DNA of 11,766 nt from Lachnospiraceae bacterium (GCA_024691145.1 JAILNW010000158.1:1-11766); one strand, 5' to 3'; positions 1 through 7,314 are shown, counted from the stretch's first letter. Made by a program: numbers and translations. Notes: a model not told the origin generated them from the sequence alone.

Positions 1-299
1 AACGTATTATAAACAGAATCAATGTTTTTGACGATGAAGAGTATAATTCATTAGTCAGAAATTTTGGACAGGACTTAAGAGGTCATATTGATGAAGATAG
101 TAAGATTAAGATATATCTGGAACACATTGACTATGTTGATGATTTGGTTAAGCAGAACAAGGAGATTTTAACTAAGTTTGATACACTTTTACTTGAACTT
201 TCAAAGCTTGATGCTATAGACAGTCAGACTTTTGAACAGTTACAGGCAATAGAGGATATTAATAATCTTATTACATCTACAAAGTATTACAAAAATTAG
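1..299 (+). CDS. C-terminal fragment of unrecognised helical protein
   Basis: An open frame enters from the left edge (first full codon at base 3) and stops with TAG at 297-299, giving about 98 residues with no start in the window. The visible part is charged and apparently all helical. It is rich in Asp, Glu, Lys and Leu, with heptad-like stretches such as LVKQNKEILTKFDTLLLEL that suggest a short coiled coil. No membrane segment or catalytic motif is seen. The next gene starts 23 bases downstream with its own ribosome binding site, so the two are probably co-transcribed with the vWA and TelA genes. In other Firmicutes telA often sits beside xpaC-like genes, and this could be a distant relative, but I cannot match it. 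The coding call is supported by the open frame and the codon use shared with the neighbours; the function is unknown. Confidence 0.7.
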   Translation, partial: RIINRINVFDDEEYNSLVRNFGQDLRGHIDEDSKIKIYLEHIDYVDDLVKQNKEILTKFDTLLLELSKLDAIDSQTFEQLQAIEDINNLITSTKYYKN

Positions 300-310
300 A
301 GAAAAGTAAT

Positions 311-315
311 GGAGG
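311..315 (+). promoter_or_regulatory. Ribosome binding site that fixes the vWA gene start
   Basis: GGAGG lies 1 base before an ATG at 317 and 7 bases before a second in-frame ATG at 323. Only the second spacing fits normal initiation, so the gene is called from 323, which removes two residues (Met-Ala) from the longest reading. Confidence 0.8.
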
Positions 316-322
316 AATGGCT

Positions 323-2044
323 ATGAATAATTTTTCGAACAAACAGAGAATTGCAATACTTACTGGATTATTTGTTGTTATATTTGGAATTATATTCTTT
401 ATTACAAAGGCAGGAAGTGATAATTCTGGTAACAGTGAGGAAAAGGCAGCTAAGAGACTTGCAAATATACTTGATGATATAAAGATAAAAGAAGCAAGTC
501 CAATTAAGGCCACTATAACAGATGAAGATATACTTGAAGAGCAGGAGGAACTTCCGGATATTACTAAGTATCCGCTTACTATAACTGGTGATAAAGAACT
601 TAATATTGAGATTTTTGTTTCACCTGAAAAGGCAGGAAGCGGAACAGACGGCTGGATGAATGAAGTTGCTAAGAAGTTTAATAAAAGCAATCCAACGGTT
701 AACGGAAAGGAAGCTTCTGTTTCTATACGTTCCGTATCATCTGGACTTGCTGTTGATTATATAACTTCAGGAAAGTATGTTCCTGATGCAATTACTCCTT
801 CAAATGATTTATGGGGAAAGATGATTGAAGCCAAGAATATTCAGGTTGAAATGGTGGCTGAGAGACTTGTTGGAAACCAGGCAGGTATTCTTCTTTCAAA
901 GAAGACTTATGATAAGATGGTTTCTGAGTACGGTGCAGTTAATATGAAATCTATAACAGAGGCAACTGCCAATAATGAGATAAAGATGGGATATACTAAT
1001 CCATTTACAAGCTCAACAGGTATGAACTTCCTTATTTCAACATTATATTGTTATGATAGTAGTGATTTATTAAGTGATAAGGCTATTGCCGGATTTGTAA
1101 AGTTTCAGGAAAATGTTCCGCTTGTTTCATTTAATACATTACAGATGAGAAAGTCAGCTGAATCTGGTTCTCTTAGTGCATTTGTTCTTGAGTACCAGAC
1201 TTATATAAATGACGCAGCTCTTAAGTCTGAATACGTATTTACACCATTCGGACTTAGACATGATAATCCAATGTATGCAGTTGGTGAACTTTCTGAAGAC
1301 AAGATGGCATTATTGAAAATGTTTACGGAGTACTGTTTAAATGCTGAATCCCAGAAGCTTGCTACTGACTATGGATTTAATGCAAATGATAACTATAAGA
1401 GTGAAATGCCAAATGATTTTTCTGGAGCAACTTTAATATCTGCCCAGAAACTTTATAAGACTAATAAGAATACTTCTAAGACTATTATGGCGGTATTTGT
1501 AGCTGATGTTTCAGGAAGTATGAATGGACCGGCAATTAATAACCTTAGAACATCACTTCTTAACTCTATGCAATATATAAATTCAGATAATTATATTGGA
1601 CTTATTTCATATAGTACTGATGTTACAATTAATTTACCAGTGGCTAAGTTTGATATTAATCAGCAATCTTTATTTAAAGGGGCTGTACAGTCACTTGATA
1701 CAACAGGCAATACAGCAACTTATGATGCTGTTGCAGTTGCTATTAATATGCTTGATGAAGCTAAGGCAGAGGCAGTTAAGGAGGCTGAAGCCAATGGAGA
1801 GGCAGCACCAGATATTAAGCCACTTATATTCCTTCTTAGTGATGGACAGCAGAACTCAGGATGTTCTTTAAAGGACATAAGAGGTATTGTTGAGGCTTAT
1901 GGATATCCAATTTATTCAATTGGTTACAATGAAAATATTGCAGCTCTAGAGGAATTATCTTCTATTAATGAGGCAGCTACTATAAAATCACAGAGTGACG
2001 ATATTATTTATCAGTTAAAGAATTTATTTAATTCTGAAATGTAA
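323..2044 (+). CDS. Membrane-anchored substrate-binding-like / vWA domain protein
   Basis: The protein has 573 residues. Residues 1-8 are short and polar, and about 9-29 form a hydrophobic helix (IAILTGLFVVIFGIIFFITK) with no lipobox, so the rest is probably outside the cell on an uncleaved anchor. After a charged linker, about residues 93-370 resemble an extracellular solute-binding protein: the region opens LNIEIFVSPEKAGSGTDGW and continues with features such as the NPFTSSTGMNFL segment. From about 389 to the end is a vWA domain with a complete metal-ion-dependent adhesion site: DVSGS with Asp395, Thr464 in TGNTATYD, and Asp507 in LLSDGQQ. vWA domains of this kind bind a partner through a divalent metal. 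The telA gene begins 34 bases later. Fusions of the two domains occur in clostridia, but the ligand and role are unknown to me. The domain calls are firm for vWA and moderate for the binding-protein part. A role in envelope stress or anion resistance is inferred only from the neighbour. Confidence 0.88.
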   Translation: MNNFSNKQRIAILTGLFVVIFGIIFFITKAGSDNSGNSEEKAAKRLANILDDIKIKEASPIKATITDEDILEEQEELPDITKYPLTITGDKELNIEIFVSPEKAGSGTDGWMNEVAKKFNKSNPTVNGKEASVSIRSVSSGLAVDYITSGKYVPDAITPSNDLWGKMIEAKNIQVEMVAERLVGNQAGILLSKKTYDKMVSEYGAVNMKSITEATANNEIKMGYTNPFTSSTGMNFLISTLYCYDSSDLLSDKAIAGFVKFQENVPLVSFNTLQMRKSAESGSLSAFVLEYQTYINDAALKSEYVFTPFGLRHDNPMYAVGELSEDKMALLKMFTEYCLNAESQKLATDYGFNANDNYKSEMPNDFSGATLISAQKLYKTNKNTSKTIMAVFVADVSGSMNGPAINNLRTSLLNSMQYINSDNYIGLISYSTDVTINLPVAKFDINQQSLFKGAVQSLDTTGNTATYDAVAVAINMLDEAKAEAVKEAEANGEAAPDIKPLIFLLSDGQQNSGCSLKDIRGIVEAYGYPIYSIGYNENIAALEELSSINEAATIKSQSDDIIYQLKNLFNSEM

Positions 2045-2078
2045 TGGAATTAATGATATAGAAAGAGAGGACGAAAAA

Positions 2079-3233
2079 ATGGGATTTTCAATGGAATTAC
2101 CTGATGTGGAGAAGGTTAATGAGGAGTTAAAGATGGAGATTGCAACTACTCCTGAAACAAAGAATCAGATTCAGACAGTTGCAGGAAATAATGTTGAGCA
2201 GTTGTTTAATGTGGATCTTAATTCTTTTGAGGAGAGAAGAGATATAGTTTCAACTATTGACAATTTTGGTAATGATCTAACTTATAAGTCAAGCCAGAAG
2301 AATCAGTTTCTGGCAACTCGTATAGGAGATTTGTCTAAGGCTGGGGGAGATACAGGTCTTGTTGTTAAGGGACTTTCAGAACTTCAGCTTAAGATGAAGG
2401 ATCTTGATCCTTCTGCAATTGATTTTGTTAAGCAGGGTGCTTTAGGAAAGATTTTTAATCCTGTCAGAAATTATTTTGCAAAGTTCGAGAAAGCAGATAC
2501 AGCTATTGCGGATGTTGTTGTTTCTCTTGGAAAGGGAAAGACTACTTTAAAGAATGATAATGTTACTCTTGAGATAGAGCAGGCTGAACTTAGAGATCTT
2601 ACTAAGAAGCTAAACCAGCAGATTGAACTAGCTACTGAGATGGATACTTCTATATCCGCAGCAGTTGAGAGAGCTAAGTTTGAGAATCTTGACCCTGAAA
2701 GAATCAAGTTTGTTGAGGAGGAGGTTTTATTCCCACTAAGACAGAAGGTTCTTGATATGCAGCAGATGCAGACTGTAAATATGCAGGGTGTTGTTGCAAT
2801 GGAGGTTATAAGACGTAATAACAAGGAACTTATTCGTGCAGTTGAGAGAGCTGAAACTGTTACAATATCTGCTCTTAAGGTTGCTGTTACAGTTGCAGGT
2901 GCTTTATATAATCAGAAGATTGTTCTTGATAAGGTTAATGCAGTTAACCAGGCTACTAACAATATGATTGCAGCTACTTCAAAGATGCTTAAGGAACAGG
3001 GAACAGAGATTCAAAAACAGGCTATGGATACTAATATTTCAGTTGATGTATTAAAGAAGGCATTTACAGATACATTTGATGCTCTTGATGCCATCTCAGC
3101 TTACAAAGAGAAAGCTCTTCCTCAGATGAAGCTTACTATGGACGAGTTTAAGACACTTGCTGAAGAAGGAGAGAAGAGAATACAGAAGTTAGAAAACAGA
3201 GAAAAGATGTTAACAACAACTGAAGAAGAATAA
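2079..3233 (+). CDS. telA: TelA-family (toxic anion resistance) protein
   Basis: The protein has 384 residues, a usual length for the TelA/KlaA family (Pfam PF05816). It starts at ATG 2079 after AGAGAGG at 2064-2070. Family-like features are the early FNVDLNSFEERRDIVSTIDNF-type region, the central KFEKADTAIADVV segment with a long coiled coil, the LFPLRQKVLDMQQMQTVNMQG stretch and VIRRNNKELIRAVERAETVT, followed by helices ending in a charged EEE tail. No membrane segment or signal peptide is visible, so it is probably cytoplasmic. TelA proteins were named from tellurite resistance on plasmid RK2, and homologues in Firmicutes affect tolerance to cell-envelope antimicrobials; the biochemical activity is not established. 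The gene is the last in the operon with the vWA protein and is followed by a strong hairpin. The cytoplasmic TelA and the outward-facing vWA protein may form two sides of one envelope system; that is inference. Confidence 0.9.
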   Translation: MGFSMELPDVEKVNEELKMEIATTPETKNQIQTVAGNNVEQLFNVDLNSFEERRDIVSTIDNFGNDLTYKSSQKNQFLATRIGDLSKAGGDTGLVVKGLSELQLKMKDLDPSAIDFVKQGALGKIFNPVRNYFAKFEKADTAIADVVVSLGKGKTTLKNDNVTLEIEQAELRDLTKKLNQQIELATEMDTSISAAVERAKFENLDPERIKFVEEEVLFPLRQKVLDMQQMQTVNMQGVVAMEVIRRNNKELIRAVERAETVTISALKVAVTVAGALYNQKIVLDKVNAVNQATNNMIAATSKMLKEQGTEIQKQAMDTNISVDVLKKAFTDTFDALDAISAYKEKALPQMKLTMDEFKTLAEEGEKRIQKLENREKMLTTTEEE

Positions 3234-3245
3234 AGTGATAAATAA

Positions 3246-3275
3246 AGCTGGAGCATAAAAACTCCAGCTCTTTTT
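3246..3275. terminator. Shared bidirectional terminator between convergent operons
   Basis: An 8-bp perfect stem (AGCTGGAG 3246-3253 with CTCCAGCT 3262-3269) closes an 8-base loop. On the plus strand it is followed by C and five T (3271-3275), ending the telA operon. On the minus strand the same stem is followed by TTTATTTAT, so it can also end the blaI operon. The minus-strand stop codon at 3274-3276 overlaps the plus-strand T tract. Confidence 0.85.
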
Positions 3276-3882
3276 ATCCTTCAAATTCAGAATAGACAAT
3301 TTTGTCTTTTGTTTCTTGAAATTTAAAAGTTCGTTTATAAGTTATATCATTTGTAAGTTCTAATTTTATTTTGCAGTTATTCAGCATATCAAGGATTTCT
3401 TCTGGTTCCTTATCCAATGTAAAACCTTCTATGCTATATGAACAGAATCCGTGACCAGTATTGCCGTCGTCTCCCCATGGATTAGAATAATAGCAATATT
3501 TGCAGTATATATATTTATTTATCTCATTATTATCTAGTTCAAAATTGATATTTTCATTAAAATGAACAGGATGACCTATCTTATCTATGCTGAAAGTAAA
3601 TTCAAATTTAAAATATTTTCCTAAATTATCCAGATTTTCTTTGGTTTCATCAAATTCACCATATCTTTCGGTAGATGAGCATGTAAGATAATCCTGTGCG
3701 TAATAATCTTCAAATCTTTCTTTTGTTATATCGTTGCTGCTGACGCTATAAAAAATATTATTCTTTTTTATCAGTGGCACAGGGTTAAAATATATAATAG
3801 CTATAATTATTGCTATTACAATTGCTATGATTCCATATACTTTTATGGCTTCCTTCTGGTATTTGTTCATTTTAATTTTCAT
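3274..3882 (-). CDS. Small single-pass membrane protein of unknown function
   Basis: The protein has 202 residues. The start is ATG at 3882-3880 because AAAGGGG (3889-3895) lies 6 bases ahead of it. A longer reading from 3918 would overlap the end of the M56 gene by 8 bases but has no such site. Residues 1-11 are basic, 12-32 form one very hydrophobic helix (Ile-rich, GIIAIVIAIIIAIIYF), and about 33-202 are polar and probably outside the cell. The outer part is rich in Asp, Asn, Tyr and Cys, including CKYCYYSNPWGDDG and an SSTERYG segment, and ends with beta-prone sequence (CKIKLELTNDITYKRTFKF). I do not recognise a family. It follows the M56 peptidase gene by 28 bases under the same BlaI-type promoter, so it is probably either a second sensor/accessory protein or the output of that regulatory system. 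Its function is not inferable from sequence alone. Confidence 0.8.
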   Translation of the reverse strand: MKIKMNKYQKEAIKVYGIIAIVIAIIIAIIYFNPVPLIKKNNIFYSVSSNDITKERFEDYYAQDYLTCSSTERYGEFDETKENLDNLGKYFKFEFTFSIDKIGHPVHFNENINFELDNNEINKYIYCKYCYYSNPWGDDGNTGHGFCSYSIEGFTLDKEPEEILDMLNNCKIKLELTNDITYKRTFKFQETKDKIVYSEFEG

Positions 3883-3910
3883 AAATATCCCCTTTCTTAT
3901 TAAACATTTA

Positions 3911-5221
3911 TCAGCCATCTCCGTGATTGACTATTATCCATTGTTTGGTACCTTTTTCTCTTGTAAGTTCCCATTCCCATTTATATTCTCCAAGGTTAAA
4001 TGCAGCTGAAGAACCTTCAGTATTATCATAACATTCGAATGTGACATATAGTACCATATATTCTGCATTTTCAGGATCTATACCAAGTGTCTCTGCACTG
4101 TGTTTGAACCCTTCGATGTTATAAGATTCTGAACCATCAGAACCATACCTTATATCAGTCATTTCGCAGCCACGGTAGTGTTTGAAGTCTTTAATTACAA
4201 CGTCAATTGCTGAATTAATATCTTCTTCTGAATAGACTGAATTTTTATCAGTATTTATTTCTACATTATCTACTTTGCCTTCTGCAATTCCAGGGTTTGT
4301 TAAAAAGCAAAGTCCAATAAAAGAAAATACAACAATAGATACAATAAATACATATAATGATGGTTTGCGGTAAAAAACTACTTTTTCAACTCTTTCTTTA
4401 ACTCCAAGTGTGCTGAAGGATAAAGGACAACTGTATAACATTTTTTTAGGAAGACTTAATGAAACCAGACTGTTTGCATAACTCTTTCTAAGTGGTAATT
4501 CAAGTTTTGAAACAACTTTCTCATCACAGGCAATCTCAATATCTTTACAGAAGAGATTATAGGCAATCCATATAACAGGATTAAACCAGTATACTGATGT
4601 AATTATAAAACCTATCAGTTTCCATACATGATCTTTTCTTTTTATATGTGCACATTCATGAGCAAGGACATTTTCAATATCCTGTTTATCAATATTTGAA
4701 GGAAGATATATCTGAGGTTTTATTATTCCTATGATAAAAGGAGCAGATATATAATCACTTAGCCAGATGTTTTTTTCATAAGGTATTGAGGCTCTTAACT
4801 TTAATTTAAACACTATAAAACTGATAAATGTATAAGACAGACAGGTGATGATTCCGATAATCCAGAGTTTAATACATATATCAATAATATTTGATATGGT
4901 TTCAGATGAATCCTCTATAAAACTGTTATTAACAAGTGTTGTATTAAGTGCATTGTCTATCACATTAAATCCACTATGAACATAAATCTCCTCAGATCCA
5001 CTAGTGGGACTTATGGTTTTGGCACTTGGTATAAGACTGACAGGTGTTTGTATTTCCAACATTGGAAATGGAACAACAAGTCTTATTGCAGCTAATCCCC
5101 AAAGCAGAACAATAATCCATCTGGGTGCTTTCTTTAGTAAAAGTCTTGCTGCAATAATTGCAAGAATCAGCCAGCTTGCAATTATGCTTACATTAAATAC
5201 ATTAAAAAATTCTTCATACAT
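3911..5221 (-). CDS. M56-family (BlaR1/MecR1-like) membrane metallopeptidase sensor
   Basis: The protein has 436 residues from ATG 5221, chosen because GGAGGAG at 5229-5235 is 7 bases ahead. A TTG at 5245 would only add eight residues that overlap blaI. Membrane helices are predicted near residues 12-29, 35-52, 118-138 and 289-307. The zinc peptidase core is clear: HECAH at 188-192 and EIACDEKVV with Glu229 and Asp233, plus the FIIGIIKPQIYLP motif seen in the M56 family. BlaR1-type proteins sense a ligand outside the cell and trigger loss of the BlaI repressor. The usual penicillin-binding C-terminal domain (with SxxK, ~250 residues) is absent; after the last helix there is only a ~129-residue acidic, Tyr-rich ectodomain. 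It therefore probably senses something other than a beta-lactam through acylation. The gene begins one base after the blaI stop, which suggests coupled translation. Family assignment is firm; the signal sensed is unknown. Confidence 0.92.
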   Translation of the reverse strand: MYEEFFNVFNVSIIASWLILAIIAARLLLKKAPRWIIVLLWGLAAIRLVVPFPMLEIQTPVSLIPSAKTISPTSGSEEIYVHSGFNVIDNALNTTLVNNSFIEDSSETISNIIDICIKLWIIGIITCLSYTFISFIVFKLKLRASIPYEKNIWLSDYISAPFIIGIIKPQIYLPSNIDKQDIENVLAHECAHIKRKDHVWKLIGFIITSVYWFNPVIWIAYNLFCKDIEIACDEKVVSKLELPLRKSYANSLVSLSLPKKMLYSCPLSFSTLGVKERVEKVVFYRKPSLYVFIVSIVVFSFIGLCFLTNPGIAEGKVDNVEINTDKNSVYSEEDINSAIDVVIKDFKHYRGCEMTDIRYGSDGSESYNIEGFKHSAETLGIDPENAEYMVLYVTFECYDNTEGSSAAFNLGEYKWEWELTREKGTKQWIIVNHGDG

Positions 5222-5222
5222 A

Positions 5223-5585
5223 TTATTTCTCCTCCGCATCATCAATTAACTTCCTGATATCTTCAGCTTCTTCGGGTGAGAGGCGTTTGCCTTTTGTAAA
5301 TGCTGCAATAAATGCAGGCAGATGTCCATTAAAGGATTCATTAACAAATTGCTTTGAAGACATGGAATAAAAATCATCTCGTGAAACTAATGAAGTAACA
5401 ATCCCTTTAGTATTTTCAAACAATTCTTTTTCACATAATCTCTTAATAACAGTGTGTGTTGTTGTTCGTTTCCAGCTAAACTTTTCTTCTGCAATTTTAA
5501 CTAATTCTGATGAAGATATGGGTTCATTCTCCCAAATAATATCAGCAAACTGGCTTTCTACAACTCCTAATGTAACGTTTTGCAT
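5223..5585 (-). CDS. blaI: BlaI/MecI/CopY-family transcriptional repressor
   Basis: The protein has 120 residues, the normal size for this winged-helix family. It starts at ATG 5585 after GGAGG (5593-5597). Residues 5-20 (TLGVVESQFADIIWEN) match the usual N-terminal helix. The recognition region is about 24-55, with SWKRTTTHTVIKRL as the helix-turn-helix core, followed by a wing near 58-70. The C-terminal part (about 75-120) is the dimerisation half; the FNGHLPAFIAAF segment (85-96) aligns by eye with the region of staphylococcal BlaI that is cut between Asn101 and Phe102, here apparently Ala91-Phe92. The gene opens an operon with the M56 peptidase and a small membrane protein, and two dyad operators overlap its promoter, so it should repress its own transcription. 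The symbol is used in the family sense; nothing here shows control of a beta-lactamase, and none is encoded in the window. Confidence 0.9.
   Translation of the reverse strand: MQNVTLGVVESQFADIIWENEPISSSELVKIAEEKFSWKRTTTHTVIKRLCEKELFENTKGIVTSLVSRDDFYSMSSKQFVNESFNGHLPAFIAAFTKGKRLSPEEAEDIRKLIDDAEEK
5229..5235 (-). promoter_or_regulatory. Ribosome binding site inside the end of the blaI-like gene
   Basis: GGAGGAG on the minus strand overlaps the last codons of the repressor gene and sits 7 bases before the ATG of the M56 gene. It decides the M56 start at 5221 and supports translational coupling of repressor and sensor. Confidence 0.8.
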
Positions 5586-5601
5586 AAACTATCCTCCTTT
5601 T

Positions 5602-5622
5602 GAGACTACATGTTATAGTCTC
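5602..5622. promoter_or_regulatory. BlaI-type operator 1 (downstream of start point)
   Basis: An inverted repeat with arms GAGACTACA (5602-5610) and TATAGTCTC (5614-5622), 8 of 9 positions paired around a TGT centre. It has the TACA/TGTA-like core known for BlaI/MecI operators. It covers roughly +5 to +25 of the predicted transcript, just before the ribosome binding site. Confidence 0.75.
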
Positions 5623-5632
5623 TCTATATTTT

Positions 5633-5653
5633 TATACTACAGCATGTAGTCTC
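5633..5653. promoter_or_regulatory. BlaI-type operator 2 (between -35 and -10)
   Basis: A second dyad with arms TATACTACA (5633-5641) and TGTAGTCTC (5645-5653), 7 of 9 positions paired around GCA. Its right arm repeats the operator-1 half site, and 11 bases (GAGACTACATG) are shared in opposite orientation. Its centre is 31 bp, about three helical turns, from operator 1, so two dimers could bind the same DNA face. It fills the promoter spacer and overlaps the -10 element. Confidence 0.75.
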
Positions 5654-5662
5654 ATATGTCAA
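5634..5662 (-). promoter_or_regulatory. Promoter of the blaI-like operon
   Basis: On the minus strand the -35 is TTGACA (5662-5657, perfect), the spacer is 17 bp, and the -10 is TAGTAT (5639-5634, 4 of 6). The start point should fall near 5627, leaving a leader of about 42 bases. Both operators overlap or flank this promoter, so binding should block RNA polymerase. Confidence 0.75.
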
Positions 5663-5826
5663 TAATTATTTATAAAATTCTTCGTAACTTTTTTTCCATG
5701 ATAATTCTTTCCTTCTGATATAGAATAATACTTGTAACAAATAAAGGCACAAGCAGCAACATTACATAGGTTTGGAACATCTAATTCAAAATATGGTGCC
5801 TTGTATTAAAGAAGGAGAGATAAACA

Positions 5827-7296
5827 ATGTTAGATTTATTAAAGAAAGAAGCAAACAAAACATTAACTGAAAATGGTGCAGTTACATATGAGACAACTAG
5901 CAGTGATTGTCTCGACTTATTTGCAACTGTGGGTGCATTAAGACAGGCAGGGAAATCTGATATAAAAGACCGCTTTATAAGGGCTTATGCAGAAAACCCT
6001 GATATTGCCATGAAGATTTTATTCTATGGCAGGGATATAAGGGGTGGTCTTGGTGAGAGAAGAGTATTTCGTACAATTCTTAACTATCTTGCTAAGAATA
6101 ATACTTCTTCAGTAATTAAAAATATCCCATATATTGCAGAGTATGGCAGATTTGATGATTTGCTATTGTTACTTGATACACCTTGTGAAAAAGAGGCCAT
6201 TGCTTATTTAAAGAATCAGCTTGATCTTGACCTTGAGGCTTGTAACAATGGAGAAAGTATTTCCCTTTTAGCAAAGTGGCTCCCATCTGTTAATGCTTCA
6301 AATGGCAGAACAAGGGAAAATGCTATAAAGATAGCAAAAGCCTTTAATATGTCTTTAAGTGAATATAGAAAGACTCTTTCAAAATTAAGAGCCTATACTC
6401 ATATAATTGAGAATAATCTTAGAGAAAAGGATTACAGCTTTGATTATGAGAAACAGCCTTCAAAAGCTTTGTTTAAGTATAAACAGGCCTTCATCAGAAA
6501 TGATAAGGAAAAATATATGGAGTTTATACAAAAGGCAAGCGAAGGTACTGCTAAGCTTCATGCAGATAATGTGGCACCATACGAGTTAATTGATCCATAT
6601 ATAAGATATGGACGTATGGAGGATGTATCTGAGGAAGTAGCAAAAGTTCTTAACGCAACATGGGAGGCTCTGCCAGACTATGGTTCTGATGAAGATGCCA
6701 TAGCAGTAGTTGATACTTCAGGTTCAATGTATGGATATCAGAGTCCATCTCCAGCATCAGTAGCTTTATCCCTTGGCTTGTATTTTGCAGAGCATAATAA
6801 AGGAAGATTTAAAAATCACTTTATTGAGTTCTCTGATAAACCACAGCTTATTGAGATAAAGGGAAAAACATTTGTTGATAAGTTAAGATACTTAACAACA
6901 TTTTCAAGGGTTGCTGATACAAACCTTGAAGCAATGTTTGATCTGATACTTAATACTGCAAAAGATAATAATTTAAAGCAGGAAGAACTGCCAGGAAAAC
7001 TAGTTATCATAACAGATATGGAGTTTAACTGCTGTGTCGAAGATGCAAGTCTCACTAACTTTGAGAATGCCAAAAGAAAGTATGCAGCCTGTGGTTATAA
7101 GCTTCCTGATGTAGTCTTCTGGAATGTGGCAAGCCGTAACAAACAGCAGCCTGTTACAATGAATGAGCAGGGTGTAGCACTTGTATCTGGCTGTACGCCA
7201 AAACTCTTTGAGATGATAGCGTCAAATGAATTGTCTCCATATAAATTTATGCTTGATGTTATTGGCAGCGAGCGATATGCAAAAATAGTGGCCTGA
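5827..7296 (+). CDS. DUF2828 family protein (TROVE-like helical domain plus vWA)
   Basis: The protein has 489 residues, starting at ATG 5827 after AAGGAGA at about 5813-5819. The first ~285 residues are helical and repeat-like. FYGRDIRGGLGERRVFRTIL (about 68-87) and PYIAEYGRFDDLLLLL (about 101-116) are typical of DUF2828 and resemble TROVE modules of Ro60-type RNA-binding proteins. Residues about 288-489 are a vWA domain with an intact metal site: DTSGS with Asp296, Thr365 in DTNLEAMF, and Asp397 in ITDME. There is no signal peptide or membrane helix, so the protein is cytoplasmic. Ro60 relatives bind small structured RNAs and assist RNA decay or quality control; that role is only an analogy here. 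The gene stands alone between its own terminator and a 241-base spacer shared with the divergent repressor. No clear plus-strand promoter is visible in that spacer beyond a weak TGaTATAGA at 5716-5724. Family call is firm; function unknown. Confidence 0.87.
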   Translation: MLDLLKKEANKTLTENGAVTYETTSSDCLDLFATVGALRQAGKSDIKDRFIRAYAENPDIAMKILFYGRDIRGGLGERRVFRTILNYLAKNNTSSVIKNIPYIAEYGRFDDLLLLLDTPCEKEAIAYLKNQLDLDLEACNNGESISLLAKWLPSVNASNGRTRENAIKIAKAFNMSLSEYRKTLSKLRAYTHIIENNLREKDYSFDYEKQPSKALFKYKQAFIRNDKEKYMEFIQKASEGTAKLHADNVAPYELIDPYIRYGRMEDVSEEVAKVLNATWEALPDYGSDEDAIAVVDTSGSMYGYQSPSPASVALSLGLYFAEHNKGRFKNHFIEFSDKPQLIEIKGKTFVDKLRYLTTFSRVADTNLEAMFDLILNTAKDNNLKQEELPGKLVIITDMEFNCCVEDASLTNFENAKRKYAACGYKLPDVVFWNVASRNKQQPVTMNEQGVALVSGCTPKLFEMIASNELSPYKFMLDVIGSERYAKIVA

Positions 7297-7313
7297 GGGC
7301 TGCTATTTTTTTT
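7281..7313 (+). terminator. Terminator with the DUF2828 stop codon in its loop
   Basis: AAAAATAG (7281-7288) pairs with CTATTTTT (7303-7310), and TGGCC (7289-7293) with GGCTG (7298-7302, two G-T wobbles). The four-base loop TGAG (7294-7297) contains the TGA stop of the upstream gene. The T tract runs 7306-7313. It ends just before the next -35 element. Confidence 0.8.
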
Positions 7314-7314
7314 C

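Noticed and set aside
3883..3918. Earlier ATG for the small membrane protein overlapping the M56 stop
   Set aside because: The four-base-type overlap looks like coupling, but the internal ATG at 3882 has a proper AAAGGGG site and puts the membrane helix at a normal distance from the N-terminus.
5222..5245. TTG start for the M56 gene with MMMRRRNN leader
   Set aside because: An ATG at 5221 has GGAGGAG 7 bases ahead, while the TTG lies inside the repressor gene without a comparable site.
5663..5826. Possible Y RNA or tRNA-like gene beside the DUF2828 gene
   Set aside because: No T-loop-like GTTCGANNC, no long stem and no clear promoter or terminator for an RNA can be seen; only a weak TGaTATAGA at 5716-5724.
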